Part shown: piece after piece, positions 11,052-20,381 of the stretch
Numbering within the stretch: the first letter of the stretch is position 1
Layout: each line of letters begins with the position of its first letter
Origin: Planococcus lenghuensis
GTDB lineage: Bacteria; Bacillota; Bacilli; Bacillales_A; Planococcaceae
Reading direction: 5' to 3'
DNA: 64,000 nucleotides
Assembly (NCBI RefSeq): GCF_001999905.1
Contig: NZ_CP019640.1
Span: 1,153,501 to 1,217,500 of the forward strand
Made by a program: the position numbers and the translations under genes
Notes under the pieces: model-generated
Databases searched by the model: none
What the model was told of the DNA's origin: nothing
Seen by the model: the letters and a program-made list of their open reading frames with translations, nothing else

Positions 11052-12449
11052 ATGGCGAAGAAAATGCCGGAAATCGGTGATTACAAATACGGTTTCCATG
11101 ATAAAGATGTTTCAATTTTCCGTTCAGCCCGTGGACTGACGAAAGAAATCGTTGAAGAAATTTCCCGGATGAAATCAGAACCGGAATGGATGCTCAATTC
11201 CCGCCTGAAAGCACTGGAATTGTTTTATTCCATGCCGATGCCGCAATGGGGCGGAGATCTTGGCGGTCTGAATTTTGATGAAATCACATATTACGTGAAA
11301 CCATCGGAACAGACTGAGACTTCATGGGATGAAGTGCCGGAAGAAATCAAGCGGACATTTGATAAACTGGGCATTCCGGAAGCCGAACAGAAGTACTTGG
11401 CTGGTGTGTCTGCGCAATATGAATCAGAAGTGGTTTATCACAATATGAAAGCGGACCTTGAGGATATGGGTATTGTCTTCAAGGATACGGATACAGCACT
11501 TCGCGAGAATGAAGACTTGTTCAAGCAGTATTGGGGAACAGTTATCCCGGCTGCTGATAATAAATTTGCTGCACTCAATACAGCTGTCTGGTCGGGTGGA
11601 TCGTTCATCTATGTACCGCCGGGTGTGAAAGTGGATACGCCGCTGCAGGCTTATTTCCGCATCAACTCGGAGAATATGGGGCAGTTCGAGCGTACGCTCA
11701 TTATTGTTGACGAAGGCGCTAGTGTTCATTACGTCGAAGGTTGTACAGCACCTGTATATACAACAAACTCGCTTCATAGTGCGGTTGTTGAAATAATCAT
11801 TAAGAAAGACGCCTACTGCCGTTACACAACAATTCAGAACTGGGCGAACAACGTCTATAACCTCGTGACAAAGCGTGCGACATGCGATGCCAACGCTACG
11901 ATGGAATGGATTGACGGCAATATCGGATCCAAGCTGACGATGAAATATCCGGCTGTTTTCCTGAAAGGGGAAGGTGCACGCGGTATGACATTGTCCATCG
12001 CGATTGCCGGTAAAGGCCAGCACCAGGATGCTGGAGCTAAAATGGTCCACCTGGCACCGAACACGTCGTCAACGATCGTTTCGAAGTCCATTTCGAAACA
12101 GGGTGGTAAAGTTTCGTATCGGGGGATTGTGCATTTCGGCCGCAAAGCGGACGGAGCGCGTTCAAACATCGAATGTGATACATTGATCATGGACAATCAG
12201 TCGACTTCCGACACGATTCCATACAATGAAATCCTGAACGATAACGTATCGCTGGAGCATGAAGCGAAAGTTTCCAAAGTCTCTGAAGAACAGCTCTTCT
12301 ATCTGATGAGCCGCGGTATTTCTGAGCAGGAAGCGACAGAAATGATCGTCATGGGCTTCATCGAGCCGTTCACAAAAGAACTGCCAATGGAATATGCAGT
12401 TGAAATGAACCGTCTCATCAAGTTCGAGATGGAAGGATCCATCGGTTAA
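11052..12449 (+). CDS. sufB: Fe-S assembly scaffold subunit SufB
   Basis: Main scaffold of SufBCD on which nascent clusters form, 465 aa, the same length as the B. subtilis protein. Family blocks include [32 protein letters not shown] (conserved Cys), [13 protein letters not shown] and [20 protein letters not shown]. It ends the suf operon; a strong terminator follows. Confidence 0.97.
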   Translation: MAKKMPEIGDYKYGFHDKDVSIFRSARGLTKEIVEEISRMKSEPEWMLNSRLKALELFYSMPMPQWGGDLGGLNFDEITYYVKPSEQTETSWDEVPEEIKRTFDKLGIPEAEQKYLAGVSAQYESEVVYHNMKADLEDMGIVFKDTDTALRENEDLFKQYWGTVIPAADNKFAALNTAVWSGGSFIYVPPGVKVDTPLQAYFRINSENMGQFERTLIIVDEGASVHYVEGCTAPVYTTNSLHSAVVEIIIKKDAYCRYTTIQNWANNVYNLVTKRATCDANATMEWIDGNIGSKLTMKYPAVFLKGEGARGMTLSIAIAGKGQHQDAGAKMVHLAPNTSSTIVSKSISKQGGKVSYRGIVHFGRKADGARSNIECDTLIMDNQSTSDTIPYNEILNDNVSLEHEAKVSKVSEEQLFYLMSRGISEQEATEMIVMGFIEPFTKELPMEYAVEMNRLIKFEMEGSIG

Positions 12450-12460
12450 TTGAAGGACCG

Positions 12461-12486
12461 ACCCGGCCGAGTGCCGGGTTTTTTTT
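12461..12486 (+). terminator. Terminator of sufCDSUB
   Basis: ACCCGGC / GCCGGGT stem, CGAGT loop, eight Ts. Confidence 0.92.
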
Positions 12487-12599
12487 GTGCCAAAAAGGGG
12501 GAAATACTACCAATGGGACACAGCGGAAGAGACGTTCACGGAATCTGCCGAAGTTCCAATACTTTATGATAAAATGAATCTGACACAGGAGGCGGAAAA

Positions 12600-13463
12600 A
12601 TGCTCTATACAGGACTTACCGGATGGGGAGACCATCCGATCGTATATGATCCGGAATCCAAAAAGACGGACAAATTAAAGGATTACAGTACTCATTTTCC
12701 GATTGTGGAGCTGGACTCTTCGTTTTATGCCGTCCAGCCTGAACGGAATATCCGCAAGTGGATTTCAGAGACTCCGGATAATTTTCAATTTGTTGTAAAA
12801 GCGTACCAGGGAATGACGGGCCATCAGCGCGGGAAAATTCCTTTTGATTCGCGCGAGGAGATGTTCGAGGCATTCCGTTTATCCATGGGTCCCTTGAAAG
12901 AAGAAGGGAAACTTGGCATGATTCTGATGCAGTATCCGCCGTGGTTTGATTGCAAAAAGGAAAATGTGGCGGAAATCCGGGATGCGGCAGAAAAGCTCCA
13001 AGGCTTTGATGTGGCCGTCGAATTTCGCAACCAGACATGGTATTCGCCGGAATTCAGGGAAAAAACGATTGCTTTTCTGAAAGAGAACCGGCTGATCCAT
13101 TCGGTATGTGATGAACCGCAGGCGGGAGAAGGATCGATTCCGTTTGTGCCAGTCAGTACACGAGAGGATAAGGTCCTTGTCCGGCTGCATGGCCGGAATA
13201 CAGCCGGTTGGAAAAATACAGGTGGCGATGGTGATAAATGGCGCAAAATCCGGTATCTCTATGATTACTCGGAAGAAGAGCTCAAATGGCTGAGCCGCAA
13301 AGTGAAGCAGCTTGAAGAAGAAACAAAATCAGTTTACCTGATCTTTAACAATAATTCGGCCGGCAATGCAGCGCCGAATGCCAAACAATTTCAGCAGCTG
13401 CATGGCTTGGAGCCGAATGGATTGGCCCCTAAACAGCTGGGATTGTTCGAAGGGGACGATTGA
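12600..13463 (+). CDS. yunF: DUF72 family protein YunF
   Basis: TIM-barrel-like DUF72 protein, 287 aa. Typical blocks are MLYTGLTGWGDHP, FPIVELDSSFYAV, FVVKAYQGMTGH, AVEFRNQTWY and YLIFNNNSAGNAAPNA. The biochemical function of the family is unknown. CAGGAGGCGG sits just before the start. It overlaps yunE by one base and begins a three-gene unit yunF-yunE-yunD. These neighbours are also grouped in B. subtilis. Confidence 0.9.
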   Translation: MLYTGLTGWGDHPIVYDPESKKTDKLKDYSTHFPIVELDSSFYAVQPERNIRKWISETPDNFQFVVKAYQGMTGHQRGKIPFDSREEMFEAFRLSMGPLKEEGKLGMILMQYPPWFDCKKENVAEIRDAAEKLQGFDVAVEFRNQTWYSPEFREKTIAFLKENRLIHSVCDEPQAGEGSIPFVPVSTREDKVLVRLHGRNTAGWKNTGGDGDKWRKIRYLYDYSEEELKWLSRKVKQLEEETKSVYLIFNNNSAGNAAPNAKQFQQLHGLEPNGLAPKQLGLFEGDD

Positions 13464-14266
13464 TGGAATATGCTCTGTTAGCCGGCATCGGCATGCTGTC
13501 GGGCATTATCGGGGCGCTGATTGGCCTGGGCGGCGGCGTTATTATAGTTCCCGCCCTTTTGGCGCTGTTTCCGGAACTTTCCCCGCAGAAGGTGGTCGGG
13601 CTATCTGTCATTACCATGATTTTTACCGGCTTATCTTCTGTTCTTTCCTATATTAAGGTTAAGACCGTCGACTACCGGAGCGGATTCATCTTTTTTGCAG
13701 GCAGTGCACCTGGAACAGTCGTTGGCGCATTCATCAATAAAAATATCGATCTGCCTTCATTCAACCTGTATTTTGGTCTGTTGCTTGTTTTATTGTCGGC
13801 CCTGTTGCTGCTTAGAGGCCGGTTAAAACCTGTCCGCTGGTTCATGGCGCATGGGACCGAGCGGACATTTACCGATAAGCAGGACCAGACTCATACATAT
13901 GGCTATCCGATCTGGTTTGCGCTGCTGTTGACGTTTGCTATCGGCTGTGCGTCCGGTTTATTCGGAATCGGCGGGGGATCCATTCTTGTCCCGGCCATGA
14001 TTTTGCTGTTTCTGTTTCCGCCGCATGTCGCTGTCGGTACTTCCATGCTGATGGTATTCTTATCAGCGGTCATAAATTCGGTCACCCACATCTCACTAGG
14101 CAATGTCACGTGGCTGTATGCAGCCGCTTTAGTGCCGGGCGCTTATATCGGTGCAAAAATCGGTGCTGCTTTGAATCAGCGGCTGAATTCCGATGCGCTT
14201 GTTAATGTCCTGCGATTTGTCTTGCTGATTTTCGGTGTCCGATCTATCTTCAAAGGAATTTGGTGA
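13463..14266 (+). CDS. yunE: TSUP/TauE-SafE permease YunE
   Basis: Membrane protein of the TauE/SafE (TSUP) family, 267 aa, with eight predicted helices in two repeats, each opening with a Gly-rich block (GALIGLGGGVIIVPALLAL; CASGLFGIGGGSILVPAMIL). The family exports sulfite or organosulfonates, or carries other small anions; the substrate here is unknown. The ATG at 13463 (AAGGGGA six bases upstream) is preferred to the TTG directly before it. Confidence 0.9.
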   Translation: MEYALLAGIGMLSGIIGALIGLGGGVIIVPALLALFPELSPQKVVGLSVITMIFTGLSSVLSYIKVKTVDYRSGFIFFAGSAPGTVVGAFINKNIDLPSFNLYFGLLLVLLSALLLLRGRLKPVRWFMAHGTERTFTDKQDQTHTYGYPIWFALLLTFAIGCASGLFGIGGGSILVPAMILLFLFPPHVAVGTSMLMVFLSAVINSVTHISLGNVTWLYAAALVPGAYIGAKIGAALNQRLNSDALVNVLRFVLLIFGVRSIFKGIW

Positions 14267-15606
14267 TTGTCTTGAATGAAACGATACACATTTATCATAC
14301 GAATGATCTCCACAGTCATTTTGAACATTGGCCGCGTATTCATGCTTTTCTTCAGGAACGTAAACGCTGGCACGAGAAAGAGGGGGAAGTATGTCTTCTG
14401 CTGGATATTGGAGACCATATTGACCGCTCTCATCCCTATACAGAAGCAACAGCCGGCCTGGGAAACGTTGAAATGCTGAACGACTCTCATTACGATGCTG
14501 TCACAATCGGGAATAACGAAGGCATTACACTGTCCAAAAAAGAACTGAATCTTCTTTACACACAAGCGGATTTTGACGTGATTGTCGGGAATCTGTTCCA
14601 TCCTGATGGAGAGCGGCCAAACTGGGCAAAACAGCATCATATTCTGACGACAGCAGGCGGCACGAGGATCGGATTGATTGGCGCCACTGCAGAATTCACG
14701 CCATTCTACGAACGGCTCGGCTGGAAAGTGACACCTGGAAGAGAAGCACTCATTGAAGCGGCAGCAGCTATCAGAGCAGAGGCGGATATCATTATTTGCT
14801 TATCTCATCTTGGCATCAGGGAAGATGAAATTCTGGCAGCTGAAAGTAATGACATTGATATTATTCTTGGCGCACACACACATCATGTTTTTCATGAAGG
14901 AAAGCAGATCGATGCAGTCCTGCTCGGGGCAGCGGGAAAGTTTGGTGCATATATCGGCCATGTGACAATTGAAGGCGAACATAGCAGCCGGGCGCGGCTT
15001 GTTGAAACGGCATCCTTACCGGAAGCGGAGCCGGAGTTCAATCACCGATTGCTTTCCTACGGGAAAGACATGCTGAGTGATCCGGTTTTTTCCAATCGGC
15101 GTCTGTTAAAGGCGGAATGGTTCAAGGACTCGGAAATGGCGGATGAGTTCGCTGAAGCGCTTCTATTGTTTTCCGGTGCTGATTGTGCCATGTTCAATGC
15201 CGGAATCTTCATGAAAGACTTAAAAGAAGGGATTGTGACCCGATTTGATTTCCATCAATTACTGCCACATCCGATCAATCCATGTCTGATTGAATTGTCG
15301 GGTGCGGAGCTGCGGGAAATCTATCTCGAATCATTAAACAGCGAGTGGCCGGAGATTCAACTGAAAGGCCTCGGTTTCCGGGGAACGGTGATGGGCAAGA
15401 TGATTCACCGGGAATTGCAGATGAACGGCCATACGCTTGAAGTGCAAGGGAATGCGGTTCAACCGGATCACACATACCGATTGATCACGCTTGATATGTT
15501 CACGTTCGGTCATTTCTTTCCATCGCTGAAGCGGGCGCAGAAGACGTATTTTATGCCGGAGTTTCTGCGGGACGTATTTGCACTGTATTTTCAAAAGCGA
15601 TTCTAA
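14263..15606 (+). CDS. yunD: Metallophosphatase/5'-nucleotidase YunD
   Basis: Calcineurin-like phosphoesterase with a C-terminal 5'-nucleotidase domain, 447 aa. Metal-site motifs are TNDLHSHFEHW (DxH), LDIGDHIDRS, IGNNEG, CLSHLG and GAHTHHVF. The C-terminal domain begins near residue 255. Unlike most 5'-nucleotidases of this kind it has no signal peptide, so it acts in the cytosol, as does B. subtilis YunD. GTG at 14263 is the best start (AAAGGA upstream); TTG at 14272 is possible. It overlaps yunE by 4 bases. Confidence 0.88.
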   Translation: MIVLNETIHIYHTNDLHSHFEHWPRIHAFLQERKRWHEKEGEVCLLLDIGDHIDRSHPYTEATAGLGNVEMLNDSHYDAVTIGNNEGITLSKKELNLLYTQADFDVIVGNLFHPDGERPNWAKQHHILTTAGGTRIGLIGATAEFTPFYERLGWKVTPGREALIEAAAAIRAEADIIICLSHLGIREDEILAAESNDIDIILGAHTHHVFHEGKQIDAVLLGAAGKFGAYIGHVTIEGEHSSRARLVETASLPEAEPEFNHRLLSYGKDMLSDPVFSNRRLLKAEWFKDSEMADEFAEALLLFSGADCAMFNAGIFMKDLKEGIVTRFDFHQLLPHPINPCLIELSGAELREIYLESLNSEWPEIQLKGLGFRGTVMGKMIHRELQMNGHTLEVQGNAVQPDHTYRLITLDMFTFGHFFPSLKRAQKTYFMPEFLRDVFALYFQKRF

Positions 15607-15654
15607 CGAAAAGACTTGATTAATCGGAGAGCACCTGATAACATATTGAAGAAT

Positions 15655-15845
15655 TGAATAGTGATGGGTAGAGGCTGCAACATTCATCAGTACCGCATGC
15701 GAGGATGACAACAATGACCATGTGGGAAAGGGAGGTTTGCCGAAGCTGATCGTCCGGAGTCACCGGAGGTCGGGCTGGGGCCATTCTGAATAAGAATGGC
15801 ACTGTCATTTGTGCGGGAAGATGCGCATGAATGGAGAGCTACAGA
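15655..15845 (+). promoter_or_regulatory. Lysine (L-box) riboswitch
   Basis: The leader has the conserved L-box landmarks in order: GTAGAGGCTGC (15668-15678), GAGGATGA (15701-15708), GGGAAAGGGAGG (15724-15735), TTTGCCGAAGC (15736-15746), CTGGGG (15775-15780), ACTGTC (15801-15806) and TGGAGAGCTA (15832-15841). A terminator hairpin follows at 15874. Lysine binding in this class favours termination, so the transporter downstream should be made under lysine limitation. Confidence 0.9.
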
Positions 15846-15873
15846 CCGGTGCTGGACTATGCCCCGGTGACGG

Positions 15874-15914
15874 AAAAGCCGACTGCCTCTCTACAGGATG
15901 CAGCCGGCTTTTTG
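15874..15914 (+). terminator. L-box expression-platform terminator
   Basis: AAAGCCGACTGC pairs with GCAGCCGGCTTT (one mismatch) and is followed by Ts, 43 bases ahead of the transporter start. Confidence 0.85.
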
Positions 15915-15955
15915 CGTTTCTGTTTATCTGTCACAACAACAGGAGGAATTATTAC

Positions 15956-17536
15956 ATGGAGAACACAATCTTTTCAATCCTGCCGCCAATATTGGCAATC
16001 GCAATGGTACTGCTTACACGGCGCGTGCTGTTGTCGCTTGGCGTCGGGATTCTCGCAGCTGCACTGATTCTTGGTTCGTTTGCACCCGGGGCTTCAGCAG
16101 AAGCTCTCTGGAGCTCGTTTGCTGTAACGTTCTGGGATGGCGGATTCAATGCCTATAATGTCTATATCATTTTATTTTTACTGCTGCTCGGGATTATCAC
16201 TGCATTTGTCAGTCTGTCAGGCGGCAGCCGGACATTTGCAGACTGGGCAGCTGCACGGGTTAAATCACGCCGCGGCGCTAAACTGCTGACCGTGTTTCTA
16301 GGCATCTTAATTTTCATCGATGATTATTTCAATGCACTGGCAGTTGGCCAGGTTTCCCGGCCGATCACAGACCGCTACAAGATCTCCAGAGCAAAGCTTG
16401 CTTACTATATCGACTCAACAGCAGCACCGGTCTGTGTGGTCTCTCCGGTCTCCAGTTGGGGAGCGGTTATCATTGGAATGGTTGGCACGATTCTGGCCGG
16501 CCAGACATTGCTGGATTATACTGCGCTTGAAGCGTTCCTATGGATGGCGCCGATGAACTTTTATGTTATTGCAGCTCTGGCTATTGTATTCTTTACTGCG
16601 TTTTCCGATACTGATCTCGGCGAAATGAAGAAACATGAAGAACGGGCGCTGACTTCAGGGGAACTTTATGATCCTGCCAAACCTATTCCAGGTGAACTGA
16701 AGGAAGAATTTCCGGAGCATGGCCACGGGAAAGTGCGCGATCTCGTACTGCCGATTGTACTGCTGATTGCCGGTACTGTGGCTGCGATGCTGTGGACCGG
16801 TTATCAGAACGGCGGTCAGGTGCTGGATGTTTGGGTCATGTTTGAAAATACGGATGTACCGGCTTCACTCCTCGCCGGCGGACTTGCGGGAGCATTGACT
16901 GCAATCGGGCTCTATGCCCTGCAGATCGGCCGTAACAGCGAAGCTAAACCTGTCTGGATCGGAAAAGGCATCTGGGCAGGGATCAAGTCCATGTGGACAG
17001 CTGTGGCGATACTGATCCTGGCATGGTCGCTTGTGTATCTGATCAGTGGCCTGCAAACCGGTGAATACTTGGCGAATATCGTGACGGCATCCAACCTTCC
17101 GGTCGGTCTGCTTCCGGTAATTCTGTTCCTGCTCGCAGGTGGAATGGCCTTTGCCACTGGAACTTCCTGGGGGTCATTCGGCATTCTGCTTCCGGTTGCC
17201 GGTACAATCATGATTGAAGCGCAAGTGCCGGAACTGCTGCTACCTGCCTTATCTGCAGTGTTGGCAGGCGCTGTATTCGGCGATCATTGCTCACCGATCT
17301 CTGATACGACTATCCTGTCATCTACCGGTGCTGGCAGTAACCACATCGACCATGTGGTGACGCAATTGCCGTATGCATTGACTGCGGCGGGAATTGCGGC
17401 GGTTGGCTATTTGCTGATTGGTCTGACCGGTTCCCTGACACTGGCACTTGGCACAGTTGTAATCTTGCTTGCCGGATTGTTTTTCTTCTGGTCGAAGCGG
17501 GACAACCACGTAACGCTGAAAAGTCAGTTAAGCTAA
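15956..17536 (+). CDS. lysW: NhaC-family transporter, probable lysine importer
   Basis: Membrane protein of the NhaC Na+/H+ antiporter superfamily, 526 aa, 12 or more hydrophobic helices. Family blocks are LIFIDDYFNALAVG, RAKLAYYIDSTAAPVCV, GTSWGSFGILLPVAG and VFGDHCSPISDTTILSSTGA. ATG at 15956 is set by AGGAGG; the frame is open further upstream only through the riboswitch. Sequence alone would suggest a Na+/H+ or amino-acid/Na+ exchanger. The L-box ahead of it makes lysine uptake the likely role, matching the LysW class proposed from comparative studies of L-box genes. Substrate is inference. Confidence 0.88.
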   Translation: MENTIFSILPPILAIAMVLLTRRVLLSLGVGILAAALILGSFAPGASAEALWSSFAVTFWDGGFNAYNVYIILFLLLLGIITAFVSLSGGSRTFADWAAARVKSRRGAKLLTVFLGILIFIDDYFNALAVGQVSRPITDRYKISRAKLAYYIDSTAAPVCVVSPVSSWGAVIIGMVGTILAGQTLLDYTALEAFLWMAPMNFYVIAALAIVFFTAFSDTDLGEMKKHEERALTSGELYDPAKPIPGELKEEFPEHGHGKVRDLVLPIVLLIAGTVAAMLWTGYQNGGQVLDVWVMFENTDVPASLLAGGLAGALTAIGLYALQIGRNSEAKPVWIGKGIWAGIKSMWTAVAILILAWSLVYLISGLQTGEYLANIVTASNLPVGLLPVILFLLAGGMAFATGTSWGSFGILLPVAGTIMIEAQVPELLLPALSAVLAGAVFGDHCSPISDTTILSSTGAGSNHIDHVVTQLPYALTAAGIAAVGYLLIGLTGSLTLALGTVVILLAGLFFFWSKRDNHVTLKSQLS

Positions 17537-17544
17537 AAAAGTAC

Positions 17545-17586
17545 TCCCTATATCAAACGGTTAATACGTTTGGTGTAGGGATTTTT
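17545..17586 (+). terminator. Terminator of the NhaC-type gene
   Basis: TCCCTATATCAAACG pairs with CGTTTGGTGTAGGGA (15 pairs with G-U) followed by TTTTTATT. Confidence 0.9.
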
Positions 17587-17692
17587 ATTATTGCAGTCAT
17601 AGCTTTAAAATCTGGGAAAATGACCTTTACTTTAAACAGAAGCATCGTTATACTGATTTTAGATTAGTTAAATAATCTGAATTTAAACAAAC

Positions 17693-17722
17693 TTCCTATT
17701 TTTTCTCAATTGGAAATAGGAA
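17693..17722 (+). promoter_or_regulatory. Stem-loop in the leader of the NSS transporter gene
   Basis: TTCCTATTT and AAATAGGAA form a 9-bp stem ending five bases before the ribosome site (GAAGGAGG). It could influence translation. There is no U tail, so it is not a terminator. Confidence 0.35.
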
Positions 17723-17741
17723 AATTGAAGGAGGAAAATTT

Positions 17742-19259
17742 ATGGAACGTTCACAATGGGGAACGAGAGCCGGTTTTATATTGGCTGCGGTCGGTTCTGC
17801 AGTCGGTCTCGGTAACATATGGCGTTTCCCTTACGTGGCCTATGAAAATGGTGGGGGCGCATTCTTTATTCCTTATTTGTTTGCCTTGCTGACTGCAGGG
17901 ATTCCCATTCTCATCATGGAATTCACGATAGGCCATCGGTACCGCGGATCAGCTCCGCTGTCATTTTTCAGGATGAAAGGCAAGGCGGCAGAATGGCTTG
18001 GCTGGTGGCAGATATTTGTTTCATTTGTTATTTCTACATATTACGCTGTCATCATAGCCTGGGCGATGCGCTACACCTTCTTCTCATTTGACCAGGCATG
18101 GGGTACGGATACAGAAACATTCCTGTTTGCGGATTTCCTGCAGCTGGACGTAGCTCCGGGAGAGACAGGCGGCATCGTTTGGGGGATATTTGTCCCGCTT
18201 GCAATCGTCTGGATCATATCACTTGGCATCCTGCTTGCAGGTGTCAAAAAAGGGATTGAGCTCGCGAACCGGTTCTTCATTCCGACACTCGTAATCCTAT
18301 TCATGATCATTGTTATTCGGGCTGTCACGTTACCAGGCTCTGAACTTGGTTTGACTGCATTCTTTCAACCGGATTTCGACCGCATCTGGGATCCGACGGT
18401 ATGGGTCGCAGCATATGGGCATATCTTCTTTAGCTTATCCATCGCATTTGCGATCATGATCACATATTCAAGTTATCTCCCGAAGAAATCGGATATCACG
18501 AATAACGCGTTCATCACCGGGTTTGCAAACTCCGGGTTCGAACTTTTGGCCGGTATCGGTGTTTTCGCTGCACTCGGTTTCATGGCAGCACAGAGCAATG
18601 TTGCAGTAGAAGAAGTAGCGACAGCCGGCGTTGGTCTTGCGTTCGTCGTGTTCCCGCAAATCATTAATGAACTTCCGGGACTGAATGGTATCTTTGGCGC
18701 TGTCTTCTTCTTCTCGTTGACGCTTGCCGGATTATCATCATTGATTTCGATTACCGAGACATATGTTGCAGGTTTCTCTGAAAAATTTGGTCTGTCGCGC
18801 AAAGTCGCTGTCTTAGTCGGCGGTGGAGCTGCAGCCCTGATCTCTATTCTCTTTGCGACGCAGGGCGGTCTATTTTTCCTGGATGTCGCCGATTATTTCA
18901 TAAATCAATTCGGTGTTGCATTAATTGGACTGGTGGAAGTAGTTTTGGTCATCTGGATTTTCCGCAAGGCAACCGACCTGCAGGCTCATGCGAATTTGAC
19001 ATCGGATATCCGTCTCGGCGGCTGGTGGAAAATCTGTCTCGGTGTCATCACACCGCTAGTCCTCGGATATATGATGTTCGGATTGCTGACACAGAACTTG
19101 TTTCAGGAGTTTGATACGGAGACGGGCAACTACGAAGGATACACGAACACGTTCATCCTTTTCGGAGGGGCGGCAGTTGCAGTCGGTGCCCTCGTACTGG
19201 GAATTCTGTTCTCGATCGGCAAATGGCATCGTGACCATGTAGAATATGAAGAACAGTAA
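17742..19259 (+). CDS. NSS-family Na+-dependent amino-acid transporter
   Basis: Neurotransmitter:sodium symporter family member (LeuT fold), 505 aa, about 12 helices. The N-terminal signature is RAGFILAAVGSAVGLGNIWR, then PYVAYENGGGAFFIPYL with unwound helix 1 contacting Na+ and substrate. A 34-codon gene of the MetS type follows 15 bases after the stop. In Corynebacterium glutamicum the matching pair MetP-MetS imports methionine and alanine, so this pair probably does likewise. GAAGGAGG precedes the start. Confidence 0.92.
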   Translation: MERSQWGTRAGFILAAVGSAVGLGNIWRFPYVAYENGGGAFFIPYLFALLTAGIPILIMEFTIGHRYRGSAPLSFFRMKGKAAEWLGWWQIFVSFVISTYYAVIIAWAMRYTFFSFDQAWGTDTETFLFADFLQLDVAPGETGGIVWGIFVPLAIVWIISLGILLAGVKKGIELANRFFIPTLVILFMIIVIRAVTLPGSELGLTAFFQPDFDRIWDPTVWVAAYGHIFFSLSIAFAIMITYSSYLPKKSDITNNAFITGFANSGFELLAGIGVFAALGFMAAQSNVAVEEVATAGVGLAFVVFPQIINELPGLNGIFGAVFFFSLTLAGLSSLISITETYVAGFSEKFGLSRKVAVLVGGGAAALISILFATQGGLFFLDVADYFINQFGVALIGLVEVVLVIWIFRKATDLQAHANLTSDIRLGGWWKICLGVITPLVLGYMMFGLLTQNLFQEFDTETGNYEGYTNTFILFGGAAVAVGALVLGILFSIGKWHRDHVEYEEQ

Positions 19260-19274
19260 AAGGAGGTTTCACAT

Positions 19275-19379
19275 ATGACTGGAAGCGCAATTGTCATGAT
19301 GGTAATCGGGATCGTCCTTTTATGGGGCGGTCTTGCAGCCAGCATCTGGAACGCAGTATCAAAATCGAAGCAGCGATAA
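19275..19379 (+). CDS. metS: MetS-type small subunit of the NSS transporter (34 aa)
   Basis: 34-residue single-helix membrane protein (MTGSAIVMMVIGIVLLWGGL, then a basic SKSKQR tail), preceded by AGGAGG and directly downstream of the NSS gene. It fits the methionine/alanine-import small-subunit family, whose members are needed for activity of their transporter. The terminator right after it shows it is the last gene of the unit. It is too short for usual gene-finding cut-offs. Confidence 0.88.
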   Translation: MTGSAIVMMVIGIVLLWGGLAASIWNAVSKSKQR

Positions 19380-19384
19380 TGTGC

Positions 19385-19416
19385 AGAGCGTCTCTCAAAA
19401 CGAGAGGCGCTTTTTT
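19385..19416 (+). terminator. Terminator of the NSS/MetS unit
   Basis: AGCGTCTCTC / GAGAGGCGCT stem (one G-U), AAAAC loop, six Ts. Confidence 0.9.
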
Positions 19417-19515
19417 ATGGACAGGCAGGCAGTTGTCGAGCGGACAGCTTTGTGATAAATTGACATCAGGCTGTATTAGCGAACTGACAGTGCAGCAAAT
19501 GGATGGTGAAGCGAA

Positions 19516-19833
19516 ATGATCGTGCTGAATGACTGGGAATATGAAGTTATAGAAGATTACCGGGAAGGGTTTGAGGAAGAGGCCCTGAAAGCCCGGTACA
19601 GTGAAATCCTGGAGAAGTATGATTATATCCTGGGGGACTGGGGATACGGTCAATTGCGTTTGAAAGGATTTTTTGAGGATAACAGTCCAAAGTCGGCATA
19701 TGATACGAAAATCAGCACACTTCAGGACTATTTATATGAATACTGTAATTTCGGCTGTTCATACTTCGTTCTCAAAAAGACGGAAAAAGTGAAAGAGGAA
19801 CAAGTGCCGGAAAACCCTGTAGCGGAAGAGTAA
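19516..19833 (+). CDS. yutD: YutD family protein (DUF1027)
   Basis: Small Bacillales protein of the YutD family, 105 aa, here with the typical YEVIEDYREGF, YDYILGDWGYGQLRLKGFF and YLYEYCNFGCSYFVLKK blocks and a short Glu/Lys-rich tail. Function is unknown. The order yutD-yutE-yutF is as in B. subtilis. Confidence 0.9.
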   Translation: MIVLNDWEYEVIEDYREGFEEEALKARYSEILEKYDYILGDWGYGQLRLKGFFEDNSPKSAYDTKISTLQDYLYEYCNFGCSYFVLKKTEKVKEEQVPENPVAEE

Positions 19834-19849
19834 AACTGTTATGGGGTTT

Positions 19850-19878
19850 TTGTCCGTGTCACTTTTACACCGTATAAT
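19850..19878 (+). promoter_or_regulatory. Sigma-A promoter of yutEF
   Basis: TTGTCC (19850-19855), 17-base spacer, consensus TATAAT (19873-19878), 54 bases before yutE. Confidence 0.75.
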
Positions 19879-19931
19879 AGGATAGTTGGGCTGATTTAGT
19901 CGCAGGATGAGGAAGGCTGGAGGAATAACCT

Positions 19932-20381
19932 ATGTATTTTGTGGATCGCAGTAAAATTACAGCTACGCTGGCGTATATGGACCGGCTGCTGACAACATTT
20001 GAACAGAAAACTGAATGGCGGGGACTCTTGGATGAGTTAGCGCTTGAACGGCTTACGCTTAACGTTATTGAGAGTATAATCGATGTCGGAAATTCCATGA
20101 TTGATGGATTTATCATGCGGGACCCGGGAAGTTATGAAGATATCCTGGATATTTTGCTGGACGAGAAAGTGATCAGTGACCCCATGCATCAGCCATTGCT
20201 GCAGGTTATTTCACTGCGGAAAATGCTTGTGCGGGAGTTTGCGGCTGCAAATCATGCTGAACTTATAGAAGTGCTGGTGGGGTCGATGAACTCACTGAAA
20301 GAATTCCGACCTCGCGTACAGGCCTATTTGACGGATGAGCTCGGGCCGGTTTCCGCCTTTTCGCCGGAGGAAGCAGAATGA
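19932..20381 (+). CDS. yutE: HepT-like DUF86 protein YutE
   Basis: Four-helix protein of the HepT/DUF86 family, 149 aa. HepT toxins use an Rx4HxY motif as RNase or AMPylation target with an MntA antitoxin beside them. Here the matching segment reads RKMLVREF (Arg96, Arg101, Phe103), so both the His and the Tyr are replaced, and there is no MntA-like gene nearby. It is therefore probably not a toxin. Its stop overlaps yutF by 4 bases (ATGA), coupling the two. Confidence 0.85.
   Translation: MYFVDRSKITATLAYMDRLLTTFEQKTEWRGLLDELALERLTLNVIESIIDVGNSMIDGFIMRDPGSYEDILDILLDEKVISDPMHQPLLQVISLRKMLVREFAAANHAELIEVLVGSMNSLKEFRPRVQAYLTDELGPVSAFSPEEAE

Noticed and set aside
12487..12678. Forward open frame between sufB and yunF
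   Set aside because: It starts in the suf terminator tail, overlaps the yunF start in another frame and has no ribosome site.
19932..20381. HepT-MntA toxin-antitoxin system
   Set aside because: Active-site His and Tyr are absent and no nucleotidyltransferase antitoxin gene is adjacent.
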